The notes: generated from the letters alone by a model not told the origin. 64,000 bases of DNA from Rhizophagus clarus (GCA_015698045.1 BLAL01000005.1:1054001-1118000), one strand, 5' to 3'; shown: positions 26,149-38,117, counted from the first letter of the stretch. Translations and numbers: made by a program.

Positions 26149-26481
26149 TCACGTGCCTAAATATTGTCGATTGCTACGCCTCTCGTAGCCATTGTCGTAA
26201 TTCTTCGTTTTGCTTCCTAGTAAACGTACTTCATCTTTATATATGATTTTTTTAGCACTCGACAATATTATCTCTAAAATATCGTAGTGTCTTCCTGTAT
26301 ATTGATGAATATTTCTAAAGAAGTCTCTTTCGGCCTTGTTCGATGGGCATACAGTGTCTGCTATATCAAAACATCTTCTTCTTATGTTCGCTAAATTTTT
26401 GAAGTTGTCTATGATAAAATTTTTTATATCTTTGCAGAACCTGTATCCCATAATCTGTTTCTTTGTATATACTCTCTCCAT
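26149..26481 (-). CDS. Small hypothetical protein, 110 aa
   Basis: A single-exon frame from ATG 26479-26481 to TGA 26149-26151. It is rich in Arg/Lys and aromatic residues (GYRFCKDIKNFIIDNF, RRRCFDIADTVCPSNKAERD, NIHQYTGRHYDILEIIL). Codon use and residue mix look protein-like rather than random AT-rich DNA. There is no signal peptide or known domain. It could be an intact gene or the remaining exon of a larger one. Confidence 0.5.
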   Translation of the reverse strand: MERVYTKKQIMGYRFCKDIKNFIIDNFKNLANIRRRCFDIADTVCPSNKAERDFFRNIHQYTGRHYDILEIILSSAKKIIYKDEVRLLGSKTKNYDNGYERRSNRQYLGT

Positions 26482-26840
26482 TTTTGTGTTTATTTTGTGC
26501 TAAATTTTTTTGACAAATTTTATAATTATATAATTTATATAGATGGATCTTATTAAAAAACCTTCAAAAAGAATTTGTGCTACAAATTTAAAATGTATGG
26601 CTAAGTTCATAAGTATTACTTACATCCTGCTAATTACGAAATAGTATAATTTTCTTTAGAATCGGATCATGATCGGCTATCAGAGTAAAATTTACTATTC
26701 CAATTAGCCAGGATATAATTGGGTATATAGTAAACATGTATTGTATGGTTGGCTAATATGAAGCGCCGTTCTGATCAAAAGTCCGGGGTTAAACCCTGGA
26801 TCAGATCCCGGATCTGATCATCCCGGATTTGATCCATATT

Positions 26841-27513
26841 TAGTGCTTCGATCCGGATGAAATCCGTCATCCGGATTACACAAAAAAAAAATCCGGATCA
26901 AATCACATAAATTTTTTATTAAATGATGATATTTTCGTCATTTTACATATTGCTAGGTGTATCAAACCTCTAGCACTTCAATTTTGACCAAAAATTCGTA
27001 ATTTCGGCCAATTTTTATGATTTTCTTAACTCGTCCCGTTTTGGCCGGCATTATGTATTTTTGGCCGGAATTAAGAATTTAACTATGTGAAGGTGTTAAA
27101 TATGCGGAAATAACGTCATTGACGTTAAAGTTTTATGATTTTAACGTTCAGGAAACATTTATTTCTGTGAATTTAACGTCTCTGACATTAAATTTCATCA
27201 TTTTAGCGTCAGAGATGTTATTTCGCGGATTTAACGAGTATTTAACGTTTCTAACATTAAAATTTGACGCCGAAGACCTTTTTTCCGCAGATTTAACGTC
27301 TTCGATGTTTACCCTAGTGTTTAATACACTTTAATGTAAGAAATTTGTTTAAATTATTTTTTTTTATATTTATTTCCATCCGGATCCCGGTTCAAACCGG
27401 ATATTTGTCATCCGGATTATAAACCGGATGAAAAACCGCGGATTTCGGATATCCGAAAAAAAAAAAAAAATCCGGATCAATCCGGATTGATCCGGATACG
27501 GATCGAAGCACTA
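26841..27513. mobile_element. hAT-type MITE, 673 bp, with exact 8-bp target duplication
   Basis: Terminal inverted repeat TAGTGCTTCGATCCG at 26841 and its exact inverse ending at 27513. The flanks are identical 8-mers, TCCATATT at 26833-26840 and 27514-27521, the size expected for hAT insertion. Subterminal regions are full of ATCCGGAT words on both strands. The middle holds imperfect repeats around TTTAACGTCTCTGACATTAA. The frame at 27119-27334 comes from those repeats and is not a gene. Confidence 0.92.
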
Positions 27514-28111
27514 TCCATATTTATCCCAGATCTGATCCCTTAAACATCATCAAAAATTACATCACATCCAATTATCAAACCCTGGATTACCTTTTCTCAT
27601 ATTAAAATGTTTTTTAATAATATACGCGTTTTTTGCAAACTTTACAATATTAATTTTAATACTTTATTTTAAACAGACTTGAGTGTATAATAGGTATGTT
27701 TTATTAATTTTGTTAAAATATTTGTGAAAAAATAGATATTTTCTAAATATTTTTGTATGTATAGAATTTCAGTTGGGATTGCTGTGCATCGCGTGGTTGT
27801 TTTTCACTTTACAGCATAGTTTTGGCTTTTTATTTAATGAAACAAGCCTTTGAAGATTAAGTAAAACCATCAAACAGTTATAGAATTATTTAAATATTAA
27901 TCTGTTAGCTTTTTTTATGATAGTATTGTTTTTTTTATGTGTTTGTTTATTTTTTTATTAAGTGTAAAAAGAGCCAAAGTCTCTTGCTATAAATAAAATA
28001 AAGTAATAAAAAATATATGATATTTTAAAGCTTAAACATTAAAAATATTCGAGTTTTTTTTTTGTTTTTTTTTTCTAAGATAAATTATTACATGTGAAAT
28101 GATGATAACTT

Positions 28112-28197
28112 TTCCATACATGATGGTAATTTTTCTATAAATATATGGTAATTTTTCCGTACATGTATGGTAATTTTTTCTATACATGTATGGTAAC
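28112..28197. repeat. Short tandem repeat, about 30-bp unit
   Basis: Three to four imperfect copies of a unit containing ATGGTAATTTTTCTATACAT. Confidence 0.6.
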
Positions 28198-28747
28198 TAA
28201 GAAATGTATGTATGCCATACATATAAAAAATCCAACTATACAATACAGATTTAGCCAACCGTACAATACATATTTTTGTAACACCCTATCCCCTGCCATT
28301 TACACAATAGTAAGAGTTTGTTTTATAGTGTATCACAACTATCACGTTCTCACCAGTGAGTATAAATATAATTTATTGTTTCTATTTCTTTCACCCCTTT
28401 TTTTTTTTATTTTCCATTTTAAAAAATTAATAAAAATTAATATAGTCAATAGTATAGTCAATATAGTATAATAAATAGTATAATCAATAGTAGTTAATTT
28501 TACTGCAGGAATGCATAAATAATATATATACCCAATAGGTATAACTATACTTGCATAAATGTGTAAATGGTGCCGATCAGGGGATAATATTTTTGCTGTA
28601 CGAATTGTACTCCTGCAGGACCGAATTCGTTTTGTAACCGTTGATCCCAGGTAAAATTCCTGAGTGTGTAAATAATAAAATGTAAATTTGGTTTTCGTAT
28701 CCTCACTCTTTATTTTATTGTGAAAAAAATTCATTTCATTTATCATA

Positions 28748-31178
28748 ATGTCACATTTGAAATTTATAAATACAATTTATGAAAATTCTTTTGACCCAAC
28801 GCCAAAATTAAAATCTAGCCCTATACCGATTTCGTTTATTTCTTTTAATCGCTTCCAGAATGATTGTAGTCATTGCGGAAATAAATATTCTTTGACAGTT
28901 TTATTTAATCAAAAATATTGTGAATTATGTTTACTCAGGTATATTGAGAATACAGGTGATACATACTTAGATATGCATATGAGTACAGATAATACTATGC
29001 TTAATAAATATGGGACAAGCAGAAATAGGAATTTTTGTGCACAAAATATTAAAGAACGGTTTGCCAACTGCTCTAAAATCTTTTATTTTAAGCAAATCTT
29101 TTCATACCATTATCTTTATGAAGAACGAAATGTAAAAGAAAGTAAGGATTGCAAATTATGTGGAAAATTATTCCCAAAACAGAAATCTTCGTTTAAAATA
29201 TGTTCAGATTGTTATCAAGTTTCTTGTGGATGGATAAAATCAACTTTTACTGAAGAGTTTATTCCAATTCTTTGTTTACCATGGTGGGATAACTGTAGTT
29301 TTTGTATGATATGCAAGCTAGACCTAGACTTTATATCTGATTGTCAAAAATGGTGTCCAAATTGTTTTACGACTTACACCGGATGTAGACATTGTTTAAC
29401 AACGAATATTATTTTTGGAACTACAACTCAATCTCAATGTAGAAAATGTAATATGAAATCACTTATTATTATCAAAAATATTAACAGTAGGAATAAAAAT
29501 TCCTTGCTTCTACAAGGGTAGAATTGAATTGGAGAACATATAACACTTTTGTTAAAAATTTTAATTCTTTTGAGATATATGATGCTTTTTTCAAATATAA
29601 GAATGGTCATGATTGTTGCAAAACACCAATAAAATGGATTCCATATTCTCGAATTGAAAATTTAGAAAAAATAGCAGAGGGAGGTTTCAGCGATATTTAT
29701 AAAGCACTGTGGCGTCATTTTAATTGTGTAGAAGAGTCTTACAAAAAAACAGTTGTCATAAAAAAATTTTTAAACTTACGGGTTATGAACAAATATTTTT
29801 TAAACGAGGTAAATATTATACATAATGTACATGATTTTGTATTTTTAATATAGATTATTATAATAATGCTTTTATATTTTAGTTAAAGTCATATTATAAC
29901 TATATTAATCAATCAAATCACATTATCGGTTGTTATGGAATTACACAAAATCCTGAAACAAGGGAATGTATGTTAGTAATGGAATATGCGAATGGGGGAA
30001 ATTTGCATAATTATTTACAAGAAAATTTTACATTACATGGGAAATGAAATTAAATATTTTATTATACATTGCTAGGGGGTCGGTATTAATCTTTATTCTT
30101 TAACGGATTAATTTATTATACAAAATTTATAAATTTATTAACAATTCTTTTTATTTACAGACTTATTATTATTCACGAAAGAAATTTTATACATCGTGAT
30201 TTCCATAGCGGAAATATATTATTGGTAGATATACCAGGTAAAATCCAAAGATGGGCAATTGGTGATTTAGGGTTATCACGATCTGCAAATAATCCTTTAT
30301 TAAATAATGAAATATATGGAGTTATACCATATATTGCACCAGAAATATTTAGAGGTGCTATATTTTCAAAAGAATCTGATATTTATAGTTTTGGTATGAT
30401 TATATGGGAATTAACAACAGGCTGCAAACCTTTTTCTGATATTGAGCATGATATTGGCCTTATTTATGAAATTATTGATGGAGGGCGACCTGAAATTACA
30501 AATGATACTCCCGAATGTTTTGCTAAGTTAATAAAAAGTTGTTGGAACTCCAATCCTGCGGAAAGACCTTCTGCATTAGAAATTGCTAAAGCTTTGTCAT
30601 CTATGAAAGCAAAAAATGCTTTAGAATTTAAACACGCTGAGGAAAAACGATTAGATTTAATTAAGCTGAAGAAACTTGGCCCTGAATTTACTGGAAAATC
30701 TCATTCTGAATCTATTTATACTTCTGGATCTAGAATTTCTAATTCTTTATCTAATAATCTCATATTCTCTACAAACTTAAATACGAAACATAGTATGTAC
30801 AGTAAATATTCTATGTAAGTTATAGAAATTGTTTAATTAAATTATCTTTATTATTTAGAATATGTTACAAGAGAATACGATTTTGATATAAATATGCAAA
30901 GCAAGCAAAGGTGATGATTTAATTTATAAATTTACAAAACGAAAAGTAAAAAAGAAGATAATAATAATTTAATTTGTTTTTTAAATATTTTAGGCTATCT
31001 TTGTCAAGTACTCATTCTGCTATTCAGGAATTTCCAAGAAAACATCATATTGAAGAATTAATGATTGGAATCCAAAATGATGGTAAGTAATAATAATCTT
31101 TACATATTATAGCAATATTAATATACTGTATATTATTTGTTTTTTTTCCTAATAACAGGGAAACGTATTAAAGTTTAA
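28748..31178 (+). pseudogene. TKL-type kinase with cysteine-rich N-terminus, disrupted copy
   Basis: Starts MSHLKFINTIYENSFDPTPK at 28748. The cysteine module (DCSHC, YCELC, DCKLC, PWWD, GCRHCLTTNIIFG, QSQCRKC) is intact up to a TAG at 29519-29521. The kinase then continues in another frame: AEGGFSDIYKA, VVIKKF, splice donor at 29809. The next exon (LKSYYNYINQSN) loses the frame near 30025, where four bases appear to be missing compared with the paralogue NFTNITW. The rest is good: FIHRDFHSGNIL, DLGLS, IAPEIF, AERPSALEI, then tail exons EYVTREYDFDIN and LSLSSTHSAIQE, and a final exon KRIKV ending TAA 31176-31178. With one stop/frame change and one frameshift not in a homopolymer, this is most likely a recent pseudogene. 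If spliced differently it could give two proteins, a cysteine-rich one and a kinase. Confidence 0.75.
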
Positions 31179-31258
31179 ATACAAATTTTGTGACTATCTT
31201 TTCGAATAACAGGGAAACGTATTAAAGTTTAAATACAAATTTTGTGACTATCTTTTCG
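31151..31258 (+). repeat. Exact 54-bp tandem duplication of a terminal exon and its acceptor
   Basis: Bases 31151-31204 and 31205-31258 are identical. The unit holds the 3' splice site (AATAACAG), the last coding bases KRIKV with its stop codon and 27 bases of 3' UTR of the kinase at 28748. Either acceptor would give the same C-terminus. Confidence 0.9.
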
Positions 31259-34200
31259 ATGAATATGTAGTATGTTGTTTTTATTTATTTTTATTATCAT
31301 AAATTTTACTTCATTTTCAATATTATATACTCTATACTCTTATTAGTGATGGATATCTACTGTAATTGATTTAATATGTATGATGTTGACATGAATTATA
31401 ATAGTAAAATATTCTTGTGAGTACCAATTTATAGGGAAAACTGATCAAAACGTATTAAAAAATTAACAATGGTAGTTAGATTTTGATTTATTATTTTATC
31501 TCAAGAGGGATACAATCATTAATAAATAAACGCTTTAAACTTTCAATATAAAATATAAATGTAAATTGCATATTTTAAATTTTCATCAATTGAATAAAAA
31601 AATGAATAAAAAAAGAAATATATATATATTATAAAGTGGTAAAAGCAAAGTGTAAGAAAAAAAAATAATACGAAAAAAATATTGTTAACTTAATAAATTC
31701 GAAAAAAAATAGACTATAATAGATAAGTTGGCACTATGTTTTTTCTCGTAATCCAGATTACATAGTCACCGTCCTCATTCCGCGCAAATCGTTAGACATG
31801 TCCATAGAATCATCTCCATCGTCGAGCGAAAGGCCGTACATCACTCATATCGCCTTTGATTTACCAAGTTTTCTGATAATTATATCTCTCATTCATAATG
31901 TAATAAACATTTGAAAGTAAATTTAATTCCAAATTGACGTTGGAGACGAATGAAGGTAATGAGTGCAACATGAAAAAGTACACCAATAAACGTATTTCAT
32001 AAAGGTTTCTTTCCAACTTTATCTTTAACTCTTATTAAACTTCATAAACTAAATATTTAAAATTTATACTTAGCGATTACTTTATTAAAGAAAAAGTTTC
32101 TATCATATCGGAAAATTCTTTTAACAAACTTTTATGTAAAAGATTTTTTTTAGAAATCTTAAAAACTTAAATTATACTTTAACAAAACCTTTCATTTTAC
32201 CATTATTTCTTGCAGCCTTTTATATACTCTTTTAAATCTACTCAAATAATTTTTTCCTACTTATTAGAAATATCAATTCCCAATAATTACCTATTTCGAT
32301 ATGAATAAACATTTAGATAAAATTTTATTTCTCGATAGAAAACCTATAATAAATATTGGTAATATAAGATAGATTTAATTAATTCTTTGTTCAAAAATTT
32401 TAAAATACGGTTATTTTTCCAAAGAATAAGTCAATAACAAATTTTAAAATTGTTGAGGAAATGGTTTATTATATATTTAATAAACATATTTCAACAATAC
32501 TACAGAAAATTGAAACTTCGACCTTAGAAATTGGCTACAGAAGGTAATTCAGCGCAAATCAAAGTTTGGTTATTAATCAATTAAGGTATTTTTTTTATAT
32601 ATATTCTCTTTATTGAACCCCCAGTAAGAGTCGAAAAAGACCAGCAATTACGTATAAAAGAATACACCTATACAACAAAACTACGGGTAAACACGAGCGA
32701 GGTGCTATAATCTATAACAAATACGACCTAATAATCTAAAAAAATTCTACATGTACAGTATGTCCCATCGAAAATAGATTACCCGTTTGCTTGAAATCAT
32801 CAGCGGGTAAAACTATATCCCTCCCATGATGAAACACCTAATATAGAATTGTAAATACTAAAAAACCCCCTGTGGCCTTTCTTGGTCTATCGGGTCTGCT
32901 CATGTATACCTCACACAGGGTGCCGCTATGGCATGGTAATCTCCCATCAATTATTGGATCTGATCTAAAAAAAATTTTTTTTTGTTATTAACCGGAAAGA
33001 AGTTATTTTTTTTTAATTACATATTCTTTCGTTATAATTATTAGTTTGTTTTATTTTATTGAAAATCTTGGTCTTTTAGGAGACAGTATGTCAATTTTTA
33101 TTTCATTATAATTTCGTTTTATTATTCAGATTTTGGCTGGCTGGGTTCTCTTTAAATTAAAAATATCTGTTATTTATTGAAAAAATTATTACAAGTGGAA
33201 AAAAGATTTTGATAGGAGAGATCTTTCGTACAGTAGAGATATTTGACATGAATAGAAAAAGAAATTACATTAATTCCTTTCATAATAGATTGAGGGTTTG
33301 GATCATATATTAATAGTGTGGGAGCTTTACCAACGCTCTTTTTCGGTTTTTTTCTTTAGAAACACTTTTCTAGACCCGGACTTTAGCACTTTGGAACTGT
33401 AATTTTAAGAGAGATAAACTTTTGAATATAATTCCAAGAGTGTAAGAAAACTTTTTATACTGATACTACTTCAGATTTGGAGATACATTTCGTTCTCGTA
33501 ACGCTATTCTAATTTTTTACATAAAGCTTTCCCTTTTTAACTGAAATTTTGGTTTATTAGGCTATTTTTTTTAGTTTCAGTTTGAACCAATTAGAAGTCT
33601 CGAAGTTCAAGAAATTCCGATTGTAGACAGTAAAGAAATGTTAACAGCGTCAGACGTGGGTAAGCTTTTTTTAAATTTTTTCTTTATTAGCTTTAAAGAA
33701 TAATTTACTGATTTTTCATTTTTTTTCTCTTTCATAGACAGGTTTTTAGATGGATTTCAGTATAATAAATATGGCAATCTTTTTTTTTTTTTAGTAATCC
33801 TTCTTTTAATGAAAAATATCTAGTAATTTTCATTTTTTTTTGTAGAAATGAGCTTTTCAGATAGTTTTTAAATTTTTTAATATATCGTTATACAAATGAA
33901 TAAGGCAAGCTATTTTGTTAAGTGAAGATGGAATTAGGAGTTGTACGGTACTTATTCTAATCAAAATGTCAAACAGAGGAAATGATTTTTCGTGATAATT
34001 GTAAAAATTATTAGATTTTTATTAATTTTAAGAGAAAATAATAGTAATATCTCTATAGAATAAATAAATTAAATACGAATAAATATATATTTAAATAATA
34101 AATAATAAATAAAATTAATATAGTAAATATTAAAAAAAAAAAATATTTATAAGGATTCCTTAATGGTAAATTTAGGATCCTCAGGGAATCTATACAAGTC

Positions 34201-34352
34201 TTTCAACAGGGAACCTCGTGGGTGAGGAAGATTCCTTAGGGATCTTCAGTACGAAATTTTAGAATTCCCTAAGGATCTGTGCCCAAAAAAATTTACTGAT
34301 GTGAGCTCCTATTCTAATAAAAATAAGATTCTAATAAAAAATAAAAAATAAT
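31259..34352. other. Intergenic with possible orphan exons
   Basis: No complete gene. Three things stand out. On the minus strand, 31841-31758 reads MYGLSLDDGDDSMDMSNDLR then GMRTVTM and TAA, like a real C-terminal exon. On the plus strand, 33588-33658 reads FEPIRSLEVQEIPIVDSKEM then LTASDV, between TTTCAG and GGTAAG, followed near 33740 by RFLDGFQYNKYGN. A less AT-rich, non-coding block lies at about 32610-32960. Words like GATTCCTTAGGGATCTTC repeat at 34150-34290. Confidence 0.35.
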
Positions 34353-34360
34353 AAATCATT

Positions 34361-35185
34361 TAGGGATGTTAACTTGCTTCAACAAAGCATTTTAAACCGA
34401 GTTTGAGCACAAACTTTTTTTAACCTTTTAATATGTGCATCAAAACGTGCTTCAAACCTGTTTAGCAGTTTCATAGCATGAGCTCAAATTAAGCTTTAAT
34501 AAATATATAAAGCCTAATTTAAACACGTTTAACTAAGCACATTTGAGCAACATGGCTAGTTTCTTTAGTATTTATATATTTTAATAAATCACGATGACTG
34601 AGGAGTTAATTTTAGATGATACCTATATCTCTTTTATTAATAATAACTTTACGGAAATAGATATAATTTTAACGAATGACACTAATACACCGGAACGAAT
34701 TTTTAGTCATACAAGCAACAAGTGCACGCAGCGAGAAATGTTTTCAATTGCTAAACATAAAATTAGCCCAACTCGGTACAGGCTATCACCAGAGAAGGTT
34801 CGCGCAAGCCTCTGCCTAAAAACATGGTATGAAACAAATATTATTAAAAATTATTCAGATAGCAATTAAAATTTGTATTAATGTATAAATGTGTTTTACA
34901 AATTTGTAATTATTTTAAAATTGACAAATAATGCATAATTTAAAAGATAGTATATTTATATACTAGTAAACGAAGAATAAACCAATTAGATAATATATAC
35001 ACAGTATATAATTTAGTAAATCAGTTAGCCCATTTAAGAGTATCAAGTCAAACTACATAATATAACCATAATTAAGCTTCATTGCTCAGCTCACTTATTT
35101 AATATTGCTTAGCTTGCTTTAGCTGGTTTCAAGCATAGAGCTGTATTAAGCTTAAACTGAACCGCTTGAGCAAATTAACAACACA
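34361..35185. mobile_element. hAT element remnant, 825 bp, with 8-bp target duplication
   Basis: The flanks are identical, AAATCATT at 34353-34360 and 35186-35193. The ends are related inverted repeats: TAGGGATGTTAACTTGCT at the left, and TGTGTTGTTAATTTGCT read inward from the right. The interior keeps only a short piece of transposase (34594-34869). Words such as GCTCAAA/TTTGAGC and AAGCTT near both ends add subterminal symmetry. Confidence 0.85.
34594..34869 (+). pseudogene. hAT transposase C-terminal fragment, 91 aa
   Basis: The frame starts at ATG 34594. Its end, MFSIAKHKISPTRYRLSPEK followed by VRASLCLKTWYE, matches the pattern of the hAT C-terminal dimerisation region (FS.A ... R.RLSP ... 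LCLK.W). The catalytic part is missing, so it cannot transpose by itself. It lies inside the inverted repeats of the element at 34361-35185. Confidence 0.7.
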
Positions 35186-35322
35186 AAATCATTTAACGCA
35201 TTTCAATAAAAAAAAAAGATTTCTTTATTCATATTAATAAAAAACCATTAATCATTTTAATAAAAAAGAACAATTTCTTTAATCGTTTTAGTTACATATT
35301 TTTTTAATGATTACAGTACGAT

Positions 35323-35720
35323 TTACCGAATGCCATTTTCCCGAATATACTTTTTCCTGAAGTCAATTTCCCAAATGCCGATTCCCCGAACTAGACAATT
35401 TCCCGAAACATACAATTTCCCGAATCCCAATATCCCGAATTCCGATTTCCCGAATCCCACTTTCCGAATTCCAATATCCTGAATCTCTTAAACGTTATAT
35501 TGAATATATGTAACTTAGTTAATATAGTTAATATGATTAATTATTTAATATAGCATATTTGTTAAATATGATGTATATGTGAAATAAAATGTTTTATATG
35601 TGATATGTTCAAGATATTGTATAGCAAAGATTAACAATGCGGATTAATTTGTTTTTTTGTTACGATTTTAAGATCTTAGATTAGTTTATTTTTTTATTAT
35701 TTTTGATGATTGTTTGATTC

Positions 35721-35752
<32 letters not shown>

Positions 35753-36137
35753 ATTTTTTTTTATTTTATTTTATTTTTTTTTCATTTTATTTTATTTTAA
35801 AATTTCTAATTATTGTATTAGATAGGTTTCACTTGAAAAATAGTGATTTATATGTATAGATATATATGTTATATGTCTAAGTTGAAGACGTTACTAAATG
35901 GATAGTTTTGTCTTTGGCGTTCATAATAAAGAATTCAAAAAAAAAAAGTTATGATCAAGATATTAGGGATTCAGGATATTAGGATTCGGGATATTGGAAT
36001 TCGGGATATTGGGAATTTGGGAAAATATATGTTTCGGGAAATGGTCCAGTTCAGGAAATCGGCATTCGGGAAATTGACTTCGGGAAAAGGTATATTCGGG
36101 AAAATGGCTTTCGGGAAATTGTCCGACAAGGATTTTT
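35323..36137. mobile_element. Long palindromic element built of TTTCCCGAAT words
   Basis: The left arm (about 35325-35490) and right arm (about 35960-36130) are inverted copies. Shared blocks include GCCATTTTCCCGAATATAC, CCCGAAGTCAATTTCCC and CAATATCCCGAATTCC. Each arm is about 165 bp and itself consists of degenerate TTTCCCGAAT repeats. The 450-bp loop is AT-rich and includes a (TTTTA)n tract at 35715-35800. Frames on both strands at 35951-36204 come from the arms. No clear target duplication. A lone arm relative is at 54382-54470. Confidence 0.8.
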
Positions 36138-37092
36138 GATCAACTTTAACAAATATAAAATTGATCATAAAATAAATCATAAAATAAATCAATAACTCAC
36201 TCACAGAACATGAAGTACACTAGTTTTATATCTGGTAATTCCAGTATTTTTTCCTCAAAAATGATGTGCAGTTACTCGATTTTGTGCATAACAATAAGGT
36301 TTGGTGTAAATATAACATTTTCAAGTATAAAATACACCGTGAATAGATTGACAAGTACTTTAAGACCAATCTTGGTTGATAAAACATTAACATGAACCGA
36401 TTTTATTTCTCCTTAATGGATGTGATATTAATTCATCGGTATATTCAGTATATTTTCCTAAGGATATACAACTCGTGGAAGTAAGTCGGTTTGAACGGTT
36501 AGTATAAGAGTTAAAATATGATTATTTTCATATTCTATATTACATTCTTTGAATTCCATTGTCTTAATGTTAAAATAGTCTTTCAAGTTATTATTTTATT
36601 TGTGGACCATTTGATATCACGAAAACAAGGAATGACAAATAAAGTGTTAGAGATTAAGTCCATGCTTATTAACCTTACTATTAGACCATATGTATTTTCG
36701 GTTAAATAAATATGTAAATTTAAATATATACTGCTGTTTTTTTAATCTTTAATTTTTTTTTAATATGCATTTCAACCATATAACTGTACCATTAGTAATT
36801 TGTCTATTTATAAACGTCTCTTCTTTTTCGCAGAATTCATTTTATTTAAGCCAATAATATAAACTATTCTAACAAATAAAGTATCAGCTTATTTTTATTG
36901 ATTTTGATTTTGTTTAAATTGTATGGTGCAATTATGAGAGATGAAAATATAAAATTTGATTATTATTGAATAAATGTTATGATAAAAATTATGTTAAGGA
37001 GGAACAAATAATAATAGTTATACAAGAACTAAAATTACTAAATATTAGCAGAAATAGCAAATTTTGTAAATTAGATAAAATGTGGTCTAATT
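36138..37092. other. Intergenic, nothing recognised
   Basis: AT-rich DNA. Short frames at 36210-36395 and 36518-36709 show no protein-like features. The 3' UTR of the secreted-protein gene lies at the right edge. Confidence 0.4.
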
Positions 37093-37567
37093 TTAATTAC
37101 AAGGGCTAACTCCAGAAAATTTATTACAATCTACTACATTAAAATCCCAAGAAGATTCAGTACCGCTCATCTCATAACAAGTATCTTGATCACCATCCAC
37201 ATCCTTACCAATCTTATATTCGTATATTTGAACTCTAAACTTCCCATTTGGTGGTGGACTGTTATAATCAATTAATTGACAAGTGCCGGTACAATTTTTG
37301 CCACCAGTGTCGTAAACTACTTTATATGAATCAGGGTCAATTATCCATCCCTCACAGTCGATACTACTAGTTAAAGTAGAAAATACTTGTATATGAAATG
37401 CTACATATTATTTATATTGACCAAATAAATATAGTTGAAATTTATTAGAACAGGGAAAGATAAGTACTTTGTTATAAATATTAAAGAGCTTTACCTTCGG
37501 CTGCGAGAGTTGTTAGGAAAAAGATAATGGAGATGGTAAGGCTGAAATAAAATTTTGAAAACTTCAT
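37093..37567 (-). CDS. Small secreted cysteine-containing protein
   Basis: Two exons, 37567-37495 and 37385-37093, joined by GTAAAG...ACAAG. The first 24 residues (MKFSKFYFSLTISIIFFLTT then LAAE) form a classical signal peptide: a basic start, a long hydrophobic core and an LAA cleavage context. The mature part, about 100 residues, has six cysteines (DCEGW, NCTGTC, TCYEM, DCNKF, SPCN) that could pair into three disulphides, and conserved-looking stretches VVYDTGGKNCTG and FRVQIYEYKIGKD. It is therefore probably exported. In a symbiotic fungus such proteins are often studied as effectors, but no function can be read here. It was missed by simple frame calling because of the intron. Confidence 0.78.
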
Positions 37568-37821
37568 GGTGAACGTAACAATGTGTTTTTGATAATTTAC
37601 GAGTTTAAAACAATGGACGTAATTTTTGTTCTTTATTTCCATCACATAGGGCATATATAAAATTTTTTACATAATATCTTGGTATTATCTAAATCTTAGT
37701 GAATTATGTGAATCATGTGTTCGCCATTTAGTTCTTTTATAAAAAGACACTGTTGATCCAGAAATAAAAATATCGTTAATAAAAAAACATAGAAATTCAT
37801 TGTAATTATGGAGACATTATT

Positions 37822-38035
37822 TTAAAGAAATGATCTTAATTGTAACATGATGTAATGATCGGTTGTATAATATTAATGTAAGAAAATAGTCACAATAAAA
37901 TATCAAATATATTAATATAAGAATATAATCACAATAAGATATCAAATAAAAAAAAATTATCAAGATTTGCAATTTTCCCCTAATAATAATTAATTTTTTT
38001 TTAGTTATACGAACGTTTTCATTGCACCACAAGGA
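37822..38035. repeat. Direct repeat copy 1 (uninterrupted)
   Basis: This segment, beginning GAAATGATCTTAATTGTAAC and ending TACGAACGTTTTCATTGCAC, is present again at 38095-40625. There it is split by two transposons. It shows what the second copy looked like before insertion. Confidence 0.75.
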
Positions 38036-38117
38036 CGCACAGCGACGAAAATGCGATTTTCACATTATAAATTCCTAAAATCATCGAAAATTTAGAAATG
38101 ATCTTAGTTGTAACATA

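Larger units (their letters stand above)
26737..28270. repeat. 20-bp inverted repeats bracketing a nested repeat region
   Basis: TGTATTGTATGGTTGGCTAA at 26737-26756 is matched in inverse at 28251-28270 with one mismatch. The interval holds the hAT MITE at 26841-27513 and a tandem repeat at 28112-28197. This may be the outline of an older element into which the MITE jumped. No target duplication was found. Confidence 0.45.

Noticed and set aside
27119..27334. 71-aa open frame
   Set aside because: It arises from TTTAACGTC subrepeats inside the hAT MITE and has no protein-like conservation.
28145..28746. 108-aa plus-strand and 134-aa minus-strand frames upstream of the third kinase
   Set aside because: Hydrophobic low-complexity translation of AT-rich repeats; no splice or domain support.
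35951..36204. Two opposing frames
   Set aside because: They read the right palindromic arm (TTTCCCGAAT repeats) on both strands.
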